Assembly: GCF_017571465.1 (NCBI RefSeq)
Contig: NZ_JAGETV010000004.1
Coordinates: forward strand, 100,669-164,668
Length of the DNA: 64,000 nt
Origin: Thiomicrorhabdus marina
Lineage (GTDB): Bacteria; Pseudomonadota; Gammaproteobacteria; Thiomicrospirales; Thiomicrospiraceae
Direction of reading: 5' to 3'
Below are positions 34,565-43,408 of this stretch, in pieces; position 1 is the stretch's first letter, and each line of letters starts with the position of its first letter. The translations under genes were made by a program, and so were the position numbers. Below the pieces are notes generated by a model, which had not been told where the DNA came from, made no database searches, and saw nothing but the letters and a program-made list of their open reading frames with translations.

Positions 34565-35105
34565 TAAGAGTCTCCATAATGTTTTTGTTTTTCTGTAAAG
34601 ATTCGTTCTTTTAATATGTAAATCTTATTTACCGTCAAGAATTTTTACGCGAGCAAATTTATCACCCTATAGAGACGCATGGTTATTAAAAACTTTAAAT
34701 AGATAAATAAGCCTAGATTATTAAAGTTTTCAATTATGTTCTGAAACAAATCACTAACATACTGTTTTTAAAAGAAAACTAATTATTAGGTCGCACTTGA
34801 AATATGGTTATGTAAAACAGTCACATTAAATAACTACCTTACTATTTAAAAGGATTATCAAATTAATGCAATGTAAGGCAGCGCAGAATAGGTCCAAATG
34901 GCTTCAGGCAAAGCAAAAATTTGTCTTGGCGGTGTTGACTGTAATGCTCTTCACTTAAGAAATAAAGATTGCTTCACTACGCTCGCAATGACTGTAATTG
35001 CGAGGTCTTTAGGCTCTGGCAAGCTCTTTTTTAGTAAACAAATCCGTTACCTGAACGGCATTGCATGATAACGGGATTTTCGCAACTGAAACGAGGAAAT
35101 TTAAT
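34565..35105. other. 541-bp gene-free region upstream of porin
   Basis: The right of the porin start is very AT-rich (34565-34860) and probably contains its promoter. A hairpin, CTCGCAAT (34982-34989) and ATTGCGAG (34997-35004), lies in a GCTTCACTACGCTCGCAATGA-type context that resembles intergenic dispersed repeats of many bacteria. No gene was found. Confidence 0.45.
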
Positions 35106-36542
35106 CTATCGATTTCTATTCTGGCTATTCCAGATATAGAACACATAAATCAGCAATGTAAGAGCGATCAAAAGATAAGTACTATTCGATTCAACTAGGT
35201 TTGATGCAAACACAATCATAATCGCAACAGGTGCAATCCATTTAAGATCAAACAAAAACAGTTTTAACCACAATGGCGAAAGTTGCAGTTGTTGATCGCG
35301 TAATTCAGCACTCATAACCCAAGCCACAAATACTGACATTAAGAGCCCACCCAATGGCAACATAATATTGGTCGTAATAAAGTCTAACGTATCAAATAAG
35401 GTACGCTCACCGAGGAAATACACGTTTTCCCAATTACTGAAAGAAAGTACCGTTCCAATGCCTAGCAACCAGATAATTACCCCTAAACTCCATGCAGCTT
35501 TAGCTCGAGCAATGCCCCAGTTTTGTTGCAGCCAACTTAACGCAGGTTCGATCAATGATATAGCTGAACTCAAAGCTGCCATAATGACTAATGCAAAAAA
35601 CAGCGTGCCAAAGAACCATCCGCCCCACATCTGCCCGAATGCGACGGGAAGTGTTTGAAAGAGTAACCCAGGGCCAGCACCAGGCTCCAAGCCATTAGCA
35701 AATACAATTGAAAAAATCACCAGACCGGCTAATAAAGCAATCAAAGTGTCGGCAAATGCAATCCAGATACCGGCCTTAACAATTGATTGTTTATTATCAA
35801 GGTAAGAGCCATACACCATCATTGCGCTCATACCGATACTCAAGGTAAAAAAAGCATGCCCCATTGCGATCAGCACCGCTTGCCAACTTAACTTTGAAAA
35901 ATCGGGATTAAATAGAAAAGCAAAACTCTGCTCGAAGGACCCGGTCGTGGTGGCATAGCCAAGCAGCACAAGTAAAATCAAAAATAGCCCCGGCATCATA
36001 AAGTTAATCGCTTTTTCGATTCCGCTGCGTATGCCTTTCGACACAATCATAATCGTCAGTACTGCAACAATTGTGTGCCATAACAGCAATTCCCAGGGGT
36101 TGGTCAGCATTGCGTTGAAACTCACTCCGGCCTGTTCTGCAGCCATATTGATAAAGTCACCTTGCACGCTACTAATAAAATAAGCGACAGCCCAACCGGC
36201 AATAACGGAATAAAAGGAGAGAATCAAAGCGCCGGCCAATACACCATTTAAACCTAACAACCACCATAAACGTGTGGCATTGTGGGTTTTCGCAAGATTT
36301 GCCATAGCTTGTACAGGGTTAGCTTGACCTGCTCGACCGAGGATGAGTTCGGAGAGTAAAACCGGAAGACCAATTAATAAAATACAAGCGAGGTATACCA
36401 AAACAAAAGCACCACCACCATTTTCTCCGGTTATATATGGAAACTTCCAGAGATTGCCTAAACCCACTGCCGAACCGATTGCAGCCAAAATAAATACCGT
36501 TTGCGACGACCAGGATTCTCTAGAAAGTTTTAGTTGTCCCAT
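35106..36542 (-). CDS. Sodium-dependent NSS (SNF) family transporter
   Basis: An inner-membrane symporter with 11-12 transmembrane helices, LeuT fold. The first helix has the hallmark FILAAIGSAVGLGNLWKFPY with the unwound sodium- and substrate-binding region, then GGAFVLVYLACILLIGLPVL. Helix 6 region AFFTLSIGMSAMMVYGSY also matches. The substrate (amino acid or related) cannot be told. ATG at 36542 follows AAAGGA; the upstream in-frame start at 36572 lies too close to the divergent murB. About 480 residues, family-normal. Confidence 0.92.
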   Translation of the reverse strand: MGQLKLSRESWSSQTVFILAAIGSAVGLGNLWKFPYITGENGGGAFVLVYLACILLIGLPVLLSELILGRAGQANPVQAMANLAKTHNATRLWWLLGLNGVLAGALILSFYSVIAGWAVAYFISSVQGDFINMAAEQAGVSFNAMLTNPWELLLWHTIVAVLTIMIVSKGIRSGIEKAINFMMPGLFLILLVLLGYATTTGSFEQSFAFLFNPDFSKLSWQAVLIAMGHAFFTLSIGMSAMMVYGSYLDNKQSIVKAGIWIAFADTLIALLAGLVIFSIVFANGLEPGAGPGLLFQTLPVAFGQMWGGWFFGTLFFALVIMAALSSAISLIEPALSWLQQNWGIARAKAAWSLGVIIWLLGIGTVLSFSNWENVYFLGERTLFDTLDFITTNIMLPLGGLLMSVFVAWVMSAELRDQQLQLSPLWLKLFLFDLKWIAPVAIMIVFASNLVESNSTYLLIALTLLIYVFYIWNSQNRNR

Positions 36543-36593
36543 AGGGTTTCCTTTATAATGTTTTGATAGCAATTTTCATTATAACCCAAGCAT

Positions 36594-37616
36594 ATGCATA
36601 TTCAGGCCAACTACTCCCTGCTCAAACACAACACTTTCCATGTCAATATTCGCAGTCAATACTATGTGGAAATCAACAAACAGAGCGACATTCTTACACT
36701 TCGTACCGACGTTAAACTTGCCTCCTTACCTTGGCGCATTGTCGGACACGGAAGCAATCTTCTATATACGCAAAATTTTAATGGTGTGACGTTACGTTGC
36801 ACTTTCAATAAAATTCGCATCGTTAAAGAAGACAATGAAAATATCTGGTTATCAGTTGGCGGCGGTGTTAAATGGCATGATTTGGTTGAGTATACCGTTA
36901 ATAAAAATTGGTGGGGACTTGAGAACTTAGCCTTAATTCCCGGTACGGTTGGCGCGGCGCCGGTGCAGAACATCGGAGCTTACGGAGCTGAAGCTCAAGA
37001 CGTCATTACCCGAGTGCAGACTTTAAATGTCTTTGATGGCACTCATAAAGAGTTCCGTAATGCAGAGTGCAATTTCGGTTATCGAACCAGCATCTTCAAG
37101 CAAGAGTACATCAACCGCTTAATGGTACATCGCATTACCGTTCGTTTGAGAAAGTTGGCACATGGTCAAGCGAACCTATCTTATGAACCTTTGAGAAATG
37201 CATTAAGTGACTATAAAAAAGAAGAAATTACTCCGAGAATGATGTTTGATCAAGTGGTCAGCATTCGTAAACAGCGAATTCCAGATCCTGATATGCAAGG
37301 CAATGCCGGAAGCTTCTTTAAAAATCCTGTTGTGGATGCCGAATATTTTCAGACATTACTGACGGATTATCCAGAAATACCACACCACAAAATGCTTGAC
37401 GGAACCTATAAAATTCCAGCTGCGTGGTTAATTGAGACTTGCGACTGGAAAGGAAAACGTTACGGTTCAGCAGGAATTTCCGAACAGCACGCTTTGGTTT
37501 TAGTAAACCTTGGCGGCGCAACAGGAGCGGAATTAGCTGAACTGGCCCAGTTGGTACAAGAAGACGTAAACCATAAATTTGGCATTCATCTCGAACCGGA
37601 AGTGATTATTTTGTAA
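36594..37616 (+). CDS. murB: UDP-N-acetylenolpyruvoylglucosamine reductase
   Basis: MurB reduces the enolpyruvyl intermediate to UDP-MurNAc in peptidoglycan synthesis, using FAD and NADPH. Visible are the FAD-binding WRIVGHGSNLLYTQNF, GLENLALIPGTVGAAPVQNIGAYG, and FGYRTSIFK of the type I enzyme, the catalytic serine in GNAGSFFKNP (about 240) and the catalytic glutamate in LEPEVIIL at the C-terminus. The 340-residue length and the extra domain 3 loop point to the E. coli type. It diverges from the NSS transporter. Confidence 0.96.
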   Translation: MHIQANYSLLKHNTFHVNIRSQYYVEINKQSDILTLRTDVKLASLPWRIVGHGSNLLYTQNFNGVTLRCTFNKIRIVKEDNENIWLSVGGGVKWHDLVEYTVNKNWWGLENLALIPGTVGAAPVQNIGAYGAEAQDVITRVQTLNVFDGTHKEFRNAECNFGYRTSIFKQEYINRLMVHRITVRLRKLAHGQANLSYEPLRNALSDYKKEEITPRMMFDQVVSIRKQRIPDPDMQGNAGSFFKNPVVDAEYFQTLLTDYPEIPHHKMLDGTYKIPAAWLIETCDWKGKRYGSAGISEQHALVLVNLGGATGAELAELAQLVQEDVNHKFGIHLEPEVIIL

Positions 37617-37632
37617 ATCGGAGGGAAAAGGC

Positions 37633-38265
37633 ATAACAACGACTAAATACTTATTACTCGTTTATTCTCTGTTGTTTTCATCATTTGCCATCGCTAGCAA
37701 CTCCGATTGGCAAATCAACCAAGACTACCCTGAAAGCAACGTTAAGGTTTGGACTAAAAAAGTTACCGGTTCATCATTTTATGCTTTTAAGGGAGAGGTT
37801 AAAGTCCGTGCCCCTATGTTCAAAGTACTCACTGTTCTAGCCAACACTTCCTTAATGCCCAATTGGTATTACCGTTTAGATAAGGTCGAAGTTCTTAAGC
37901 AAATAAATTCTAAAGAAACCATTGTTAGAAGTATTACAAAACTGCCTTGGCCCTTTGATAATAGAGAAGCCATTACAAAAATCACCAAAGCACATTTAAG
38001 TAAGTTTCAAGCTCGAATAAATGTTAGCCACTCCGATTATTTTTTTCCTTACTCCCCTAATCTTGTTCGCATCAATCACCTAAACGGTTACTGGCAATTA
38101 GATCAAATCTCAGAACAAGAAACGCTTATTACTCATATGATTGAAAGCGAACCCGCCGGACAAATTCCTGCGTGGCTAATTAACCAGTTAGTTAGCGAAA
38201 TTCCGGTTTATTCGTTAGAAAAACTCAAAAACCTAGTTGAAATTGATAACAAAACATTGTTTTAA
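37633..38265 (+). CDS. Secreted START-domain protein, apparent AUA start
   Basis: The product has a START/SRPBCC lipid-binding-like domain (WQINQDYPESNVKVWTKKV, FKGEVKVRAPMFKVLTVLAN, ITKLPWPFDNREAI, a closing amphipathic helix). The frame contains no ATG, GTG or TTG before a TTG at 37672, which would cut a signal peptide in two. Reading from ATA at 37633 gives (M)TTTKYLLLVYSLLFSSFAIA before SNSDW, a complete signal peptide, and GGAGGG lies 7 bases upstream of that ATA. So a rare AUA start, or a changed ATG, is likely. It ends with a 4-base overlap with mscS (convergent) and follows murB by 17 bases. Confidence 0.7.
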   Translation: MTTTKYLLLVYSLLFSSFAIASNSDWQINQDYPESNVKVWTKKVTGSSFYAFKGEVKVRAPMFKVLTVLANTSLMPNWYYRLDKVEVLKQINSKETIVRSITKLPWPFDNREAITKITKAHLSKFQARINVSHSDYFFPYSPNLVRINHLNGYWQLDQISEQETLITHMIESEPAGQIPAWLINQLVSEIPVYSLEKLKNLVEIDNKTLF

Positions 38266-39395
38266 CGCATATTTATTTCTGATGCGATCTTATCCACTTC
38301 AACATGTAAAGTACGGGTCGGGAAAGCGATTTGCGCATCGTTATTAGCAATGATTTGACTAACCTTCAATAGCACATCCTGCTTGATTTCGTGAAATAAA
38401 ACCCACTGAGTGGTTTTTGTAAAAGTATAGATGAAGAAATCCAATGACGAAGCATTAAACGTATTGAAGTTAACAATCAGCGTCTGCTCGGTATCAATTT
38501 CAGGATGATTCAGCAGCATTTCACGTACATCTTTAACAATCTGTGCCATTTTATCGATATCAGCGTAACGAATTCCGATGGTTTCTTTGATACGGCGATT
38601 ACTCATACGTGACGGGTTCTCGATGGCGATAGTCGCAAAAATTCCATTCGGAATATACAGTGGGCGCTTATCAAAGGTTCGCACTGTGGTCATGCGCCAA
38701 CCGATATTTTCCACTGTCCCCTCAATGTCTTTATCCGGCGAGCGAATCCATTCTCCAACGGTAAATGGCTTGTCCATGTAGATCATCAATCCACCCAATA
38801 CATTTCCAAGCAAGTCCTTAGCCGCAAAACCAACGGCAATACCGCCAATACCACCAAACGCCAGCAACCCAGTTAGGCTCACACCAAAAGCATTCAAGAA
38901 GAAAAGGCCGGTCAAAATAAAGGCCAGTAACTTGATGATTTTCGCTAATGCCTCAACGGTTACTTCATCTAATCGGTCATCATCACGCGCCCAATCTTTT
39001 AAATGTAGCTCCAGACGCTGAACCAAACGAATCACAAACCAACCGACCGACAGCGTTAAAATCGTCGATTTAAATGACTGGATGTACGGAATCAGATCAA
39101 CATAAACCCCGATTTTAAGAATCAAGCTATTCAGCGCTAAAACGGTACCGGTTACCCAAATAAAGAATGAAGCCGGCGAACGTGCCGCGTCGACAAAGCT
39201 GTCTAACCAGACTTTATTGCGCTTAAGCAGTTGATAATGCAGGGCGCGTAAAAAACGGCGCTGAAGCATATCCAGTATCGCGGTTGCCGACAGGATAATC
39301 GTTACCATCAATAGCCAAACTTGACCGCCGAATAGTTCCACTAAATCCGCCCAATAAGGCACCAAATCCTGCAAAAACTGGGTAAAAAATTCCAT
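38262..39395 (-). CDS. Mechanosensitive ion channel, MscS family
   Basis: About five transmembrane segments (from about 20, 75, 110, 150 and 170) precede the MscS pore helix, FGVSLTGLLAFGGIGGIAVGFAAKDLL (about 170-196), rich in glycine and alanine. The beta domain follows with KPFTVGEWI, GTVENIGWRMTTVRTFDKRPLYIPNG. A C-terminal alpha-beta domain ends LHVEVDKIASEI. Extra N-terminal helices place it with YnaI-like members rather than MscS proper. It opens on membrane tension to release solutes. Its end overlaps the START gene by four bases. Confidence 0.9.
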   Translation of the reverse strand: MEFFTQFLQDLVPYWADLVELFGGQVWLLMVTIILSATAILDMLQRRFLRALHYQLLKRNKVWLDSFVDAARSPASFFIWVTGTVLALNSLILKIGVYVDLIPYIQSFKSTILTLSVGWFVIRLVQRLELHLKDWARDDDRLDEVTVEALAKIIKLLAFILTGLFFLNAFGVSLTGLLAFGGIGGIAVGFAAKDLLGNVLGGLMIYMDKPFTVGEWIRSPDKDIEGTVENIGWRMTTVRTFDKRPLYIPNGIFATIAIENPSRMSNRRIKETIGIRYADIDKMAQIVKDVREMLLNHPEIDTEQTLIVNFNTFNASSLDFFIYTFTKTTQWVLFHEIKQDVLLKVSQIIANNDAQIAFPTRTLHVEVDKIASEINMR

Positions 39396-39424
39396 TTGAT
39401 TATCACCAACTGAATTTAAAAGTT

Positions 39425-40528
39425 CTATAAAAGAGAGCCTGAAAAACTGCCTTGCGTTTCATCATGCAGATTACGCTCTGCCCAACTGTTTAAATGATCA
39501 AGTAAATGTACCGCTGCTTGCCACTGTGGATCAAAACGTAGCTTGTCATAATTGTACTGATGATGTCCATGCATCCTAATCAAACGCGCATGACTGATTA
39601 AATCACCCTGCCACGTAACTTCTGACAAAACTTTGTCCGCAGCATGTGGATCATTACAAACCAATACCAAATCACAACCTGCCTGTAATGCATTTCGAAC
39701 TCGTTGCGATGCATCGCCAAATTCAACTGCCGCCTGCATCGACATATCATCACTGATGATCGCCCCTTCAAAATGGCACTGCTCACGTAAAATTCGTTGT
39801 AACCAAAACTCCGAGAAACCAGCCGGTTTCGCATCCACTTGCGGATAAATTACATGTGCCGGCATTACTGCATCCAAACCATTTTCAATTAATTTCAAGA
39901 ACGGCTGCATATCTTGCTTTTGAATCTCATGTAGACTGCGTTGGTCAACTGCAATTTCCAAATGCGTATCCGCTTCAATATAACCATGTCCGGGGAAGTG
40001 TTTGCCAACCGAAGCCATGCCGGCATTTTGCATCCCTTGGATTAAAGCCAAACTCAGCTCGGCAACCACTTTAGAATCTTCAGAAAAAGAACGATCACCA
40101 ATAACTTTAGAGCCTCCATAATCCAAATCCAGTACGGGTGCAAAACTGAAATCCACACCGCAAGCCAAGAGTTCGGCCGCCATTAACCAACCGGTTTTAT
40201 GTGCTAACTCCAAGGCTTGTTTCGGCTGGTTCTGATAAAAACGCCCGAGTAAACGCATCGGCGGTAGACGTGTAAAGCCGTCACGAAAACGCTGCACTCT
40301 GCCACCTTCATGATCAACTGCAACCAGTAGCCGAGGGTGTCGAAGTCGATGGATTTCTTTAGTCAATTCTTGTAGCTGTGCAACCGATTCAAAATTACGC
40401 GTAAACAAAATGACACCGGCAACTTTTGAATCCATTAACCGCTCTCTTTCGATCGCCGTCATACTGGTTCCCTGAAGATCAATCATGATTGAGCCTAAAG
40501 ACATGGCTCGACCGGCATTTTGCTGCAT
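39425..40528 (-). CDS. nagZ: Beta-N-acetylhexosaminidase NagZ
   Basis: A cytosolic GH3 enzyme that removes GlcNAc from imported anhydromuropeptides in murein recycling. The barrel shows VDHEGGRVQRFR, FAPVLDLDYGG, the catalytic loop SVGKHFPGHGYIEADTH with the His acid/base, AHVIYPQVD, and ISDDMSMQAA with the nucleophile aspartate. At 367 residues it is slightly longer than E. coli NagZ. ATG at 40528 is preceded by AAAGGA; upstream in-frame codons are not needed. Diverges from the MOSC gene. Two genes away lies a putative murein-peptide uptake operon. Confidence 0.95.
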   Translation of the reverse strand: MQQNAGRAMSLGSIMIDLQGTSMTAIERERLMDSKVAGVILFTRNFESVAQLQELTKEIHRLRHPRLLVAVDHEGGRVQRFRDGFTRLPPMRLLGRFYQNQPKQALELAHKTGWLMAAELLACGVDFSFAPVLDLDYGGSKVIGDRSFSEDSKVVAELSLALIQGMQNAGMASVGKHFPGHGYIEADTHLEIAVDQRSLHEIQKQDMQPFLKLIENGLDAVMPAHVIYPQVDAKPAGFSEFWLQRILREQCHFEGAIISDDMSMQAAVEFGDASQRVRNALQAGCDLVLVCNDPHAADKVLSEVTWQGDLISHARLIRMHGHHQYNYDKLRFDPQWQAAVHLLDHLNSWAERNLHDETQGSFSGSLL

Positions 40529-40604
40529 AATATTCCTTTGTTCATGCAAGAAGAGTTTGGTGCTCAAATTGTAACCATTGAAAGAAGAATGTGGGAGATT
40601 TTCT

Positions 40605-41054
40605 ATGCCGAAATTGCTAGGAATTGCCAGTCATCAACAAAGCCGTGGCGCAATTGCACAACATAGCATTGCATCCTTAAACATAGAAAACGGTTTAGGC
40701 GATTTTCGCGGCAGGAAAAACCCAATGACCAGCGTTACCCTTTTAAGTTTAAAATCTTGGCGAACTGCCTGTTCTGAAGCGAGTGATTTATTCCCTTTAG
40801 AAATCAGTTGGATTGAACGCCGCGCCAATTTGCTCGTAGACGATATTGAATTTTCTGAACAAGTTATCGGTCGCCAATTACGTATTGGTCAGGCTGTTTT
40901 GCAAATCACCTGCGAGACCGACCCTTGCGCTCGTATGGAGAATCTCGCAAAAGGTTTAAAAGCGGCACTCATACCGAATTGGCGTGGTGGCGCGCGCTGT
41001 GAAGTTATTCGATCAGGTAAGATTGAAGTCGGTGATTCAGTTGAATGGCTTTAA
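40605..41054 (+). CDS. MOSC-domain protein
   Basis: The 149-residue protein has the MOSC beta-barrel plan: an N-terminal KLLGIASHQQSRG, a central TLLSLKSWRTACSEA..., then LRIGQAVLQITCETDPCARME with the conserved cysteine (ETDPC) used for binding sulfur or molybdenum cofactor, and GRCxxV-like GARCEVIRSGKIEVGD at the end. Family members handle sulfur transfer or molybdenum cofactor. Start at 40605 has GGGAG 8 bases before it; a TTG at 40578 is rejected. It overlaps the tail of the opposite oppC-type gene by four bases. Confidence 0.85.
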   Translation: MPKLLGIASHQQSRGAIAQHSIASLNIENGLGDFRGRKNPMTSVTLLSLKSWRTACSEASDLFPLEISWIERRANLLVDDIEFSEQVIGRQLRIGQAVLQITCETDPCARMENLAKGLKAALIPNWRGGARCEVIRSGKIEVGDSVEWL

Positions 41055-41857
41055 GCTTTATTCTGATGACGGCCACGTACATCCAGATAATCACGGAACT
41101 GATCGCCTAACAAGTTAACCGCCAATACCAATAACATCAGTGCAATTCCCGGCGCTAAAACCAAATGCGGCGCAACCAATAAGTAACGGGTGCCTTCCTT
41201 AATCATATTACCCCATGAGGCATCCGGCGGCTGTACGCCTAATCCAAGGAACGAGAGCCCCGCTTCGGCAATCACCGCTCCGGCAATACCAAATGTCGCC
41301 TCCACACCCAATGGCGCCATAATCAACGGCAATAGATGGCGATAAAAGATTCGATAATTCGGCACCGCCAATGCTTTGGCCGCTAAGATGTGTTCGCGAG
41401 ATCGTAAACTCAAGGTTTGCGCGCGAGCCAAACGCGCATAACCAACCCAGCCGACGACCACCAAAGCAAAAACAACATTTTCAATGCCGGGGCCAAGCAC
41501 TGCCGCCAAGGCGATGGCAAGCAATAACCCGGGAAAAGCCAAAAACACATCAATGATTTTGGTGACGATTCTATCAATCCATCCGCCATAATAAGCGCTG
41601 AATATTCCAATTGTCGTACCGATAACTGCCGAGAAAATCACCACGCTCAAAGCAACGAAAAGTGAAGTCTGCGCGCCTAGAACCACCCTTTCCAATAACG
41701 GGCGACCGAGTTCATCGGTACCGAGAAGATTAGCGCTCGACGGGCCATGCAACAACGCATCTAGATTGACTTGGTTGGCACTCTCGCCAACAAACAGTGA
41801 TGCTACTACCATCAGTAGCCAGAGAATCACTAAAACCAAACTAAATTTATAAATCAT
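41051..41857 (-). CDS. Peptide ABC transporter permease, OppC/DppC type
   Basis: Six transmembrane helices with an N-terminal periplasmic segment; LGTDELGRPLLERVVLGAQ is the usual DppC/OppC N-terminal motif and LAAKALAVPNYRIFYRHLLP is the EAA cytoplasmic loop that docks the ATPase. It forms the inner-membrane pore with the OppB-type gene just upstream (16 bases apart). The ATPase subunits are not in this operon. Last gene of the binding protein - YkuD enzyme - permease - permease run. Confidence 0.9.
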   Translation of the reverse strand: MIYKFSLVLVILWLLMVVASLFVGESANQVNLDALLHGPSSANLLGTDELGRPLLERVVLGAQTSLFVALSVVIFSAVIGTTIGIFSAYYGGWIDRIVTKIIDVFLAFPGLLLAIALAAVLGPGIENVVFALVVVGWVGYARLARAQTLSLRSREHILAAKALAVPNYRIFYRHLLPLIMAPLGVEATFGIAGAVIAEAGLSFLGLGVQPPDASWGNMIKEGTRYLLVAPHLVLAPGIALMLLVLAVNLLGDQFRDYLDVRGRHQNKA

Positions 41858-41873
41858 GCGTGTTGCTAATCAC

Positions 41874-42797
41874 TTATTTTGCTAAACGAATACGCGGGTC
41901 GAGCCAAGCATACACTAATTCCGTCAACGCATTGACGCTAATATAAGCCACCGAAATCACTAGAATACAGCCTTGTACTACCGGATAATCACGACGTTGA
42001 ATTGACTCGACGAGAAGATTTCCCAAGCCCGGCCAGTCGAAAACCACTTCGGTAATGACTGCACCGCCAAGTAAAGTCCCAAGTTGTAGGCCTAGAATGG
42101 TGACTACCGGCAGAAGCGCATTAAACAGTGCGTGCTTGCCATAAACCGTAGCATTCGATAAACCTTTAGCCTGTGCCGTGCGAATATAATCTTCGTGCAT
42201 GACTTCCAATAACGATGCCCGTAACATTCGAGCGAGAATCGCCGCTAATGCAGTACCTAAAGTAACCGTCGGCAAAACCCATGCCCAAGGTTGACTGGCG
42301 CCGCTGACCGGCAACCAACCTAACCAAAGCGCAAAAAACAGAATCAGCATTGGCCCGAGCCAGAAATTAGGAATGGAAACACCTAGTAGTGAAATACCCA
42401 TGGATAGATGATCTGGCCATTTGCCGGCGCGTAAAGCCGCCCATACACCAAGTGGGAAAGCAATCAAAATCGCCAATAACATCGACATAATCGCCAGATG
42501 CGCGGTTAAGGGAAAACGCTCGGCAATCAAATCGGAAACCGGTTGCTGATAGAACAGCGAATTGCCTAAATCCGCATGTAGAACCCCGATCAGATAATGC
42601 CAATATTGCTGCCAAATCGGTAAGTTCAAACCGAGCTGTTCACGCAACACTTCCTCATCTGCCGGTGAAGCCCAGTCACCCAGCATAACTGCAACCGGAT
42701 CGCCCGGCACCAAATGCAATAAAAAGAAAACCAATGAGCCGACAATCCACGAAATAAAGACAACTGAACCGATAAGGCGGACTAAATAACTTAGCAT
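41874..42797 (-). CDS. Peptide ABC transporter permease, OppB/DppB type
   Basis: Six transmembrane helices with the OppB opening (YLVRLIGSVVFISWIVGSLVFFLLHLVPGDPVAVML) and the LPTVTLGTALAAILARMLRASLLEVMHEDYIRTAKGL-type EAA loop (with AKGLSNATVYGKHALFNALLP). It overlaps the YkuD gene by 7 bases at its start, so translation is coupled. It completes the inner-membrane channel with the OppC-type gene that follows. Confidence 0.9.
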   Translation of the reverse strand: MLSYLVRLIGSVVFISWIVGSLVFFLLHLVPGDPVAVMLGDWASPADEEVLREQLGLNLPIWQQYWHYLIGVLHADLGNSLFYQQPVSDLIAERFPLTAHLAIMSMLLAILIAFPLGVWAALRAGKWPDHLSMGISLLGVSIPNFWLGPMLILFFALWLGWLPVSGASQPWAWVLPTVTLGTALAAILARMLRASLLEVMHEDYIRTAQAKGLSNATVYGKHALFNALLPVVTILGLQLGTLLGGAVITEVVFDWPGLGNLLVESIQRRDYPVVQGCILVISVAYISVNALTELVYAWLDPRIRLAK

Positions 42798-43408
42798 GCG
42801 CCCTCCAGCTCTTTTGAGAACGCCGTTAGGTTTTTATCTGTAAACAACTGATTCAACATTGTTTTTTGTTTTTGGTAATTCGCATTGACGTTCTGCATTT
42901 CAGTTGGAAGGTTTGCCAAGCAATCCACTGCATTATTCTCAGTAATTAAAATCGGGCAGCCCGAATTAACCCTTGCAAACAGTTCGATAACATCGTCGTT
43001 TTGCATGCGTAAACAGCCATGGGATGCAGCGGTGCCGAGCAAATCTTCTTCATTGGTGCCGTGAATATAGATATAACGTTGCATGGAATCGCAATGACCT
43101 AATCGGTTAACGCCCTTCTGCATACCGCTTAACCAAAGAATCCGACTAAGAATCCAATCACGATTCTTATCCGCAGAGGCCAAATCACAAATCTCTCCGG
43201 TCGGACGACGTGCTTTAAAAACCGAATAGATAGGTGAATCCTGACCAATTTTGGCGCGAATAAGATGCCAACCAAGCGGTGTTTGATTAGAATTTTTTAA
43301 ATTACCGACCCCTTTTAACGCAGAGCTTATCGGCCAAAAATAAACACCTTGCTCAGTGAAAAAATACAATCGTTGTTCTGCGATGCAAGCAATCAAACAC
43401 TGGTTCAT
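42791..43408 (-). CDS. YkuD-family enzyme without signal peptide, likely LD-carboxypeptidase
   Basis: The catalytic motif is clear near residues 114-133: YIYIHGTNEEDLLGTAASHG followed by CLRM, with the active cysteine and histidine of the YkuD (L,D-transpeptidase) fold. No signal peptide or membrane segment precedes the domain (MNQCLIACIAEQRLYFFTEQ starts directly with the first strands). Cytoplasmic YkuD enzymes (LdcV of Vibrio, ElsL of Acinetobacter) trim the terminal D-alanine of recycled muropeptides. It is embedded in a peptide-import operon, overlapping both neighbours. I infer an LD-carboxypeptidase for murein recycling rather than a crosslinking transpeptidase. Confidence 0.75.
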   Translation of the reverse strand: MNQCLIACIAEQRLYFFTEQGVYFWPISSALKGVGNLKNSNQTPLGWHLIRAKIGQDSPIYSVFKARRPTGEICDLASADKNRDWILSRILWLSGMQKGVNRLGHCDSMQRYIYIHGTNEEDLLGTAASHGCLRMQNDDVIELFARVNSGCPILITENNAVDCLANLPTEMQNVNANYQKQKTMLNQLFTDKNLTAFSKELEGAC

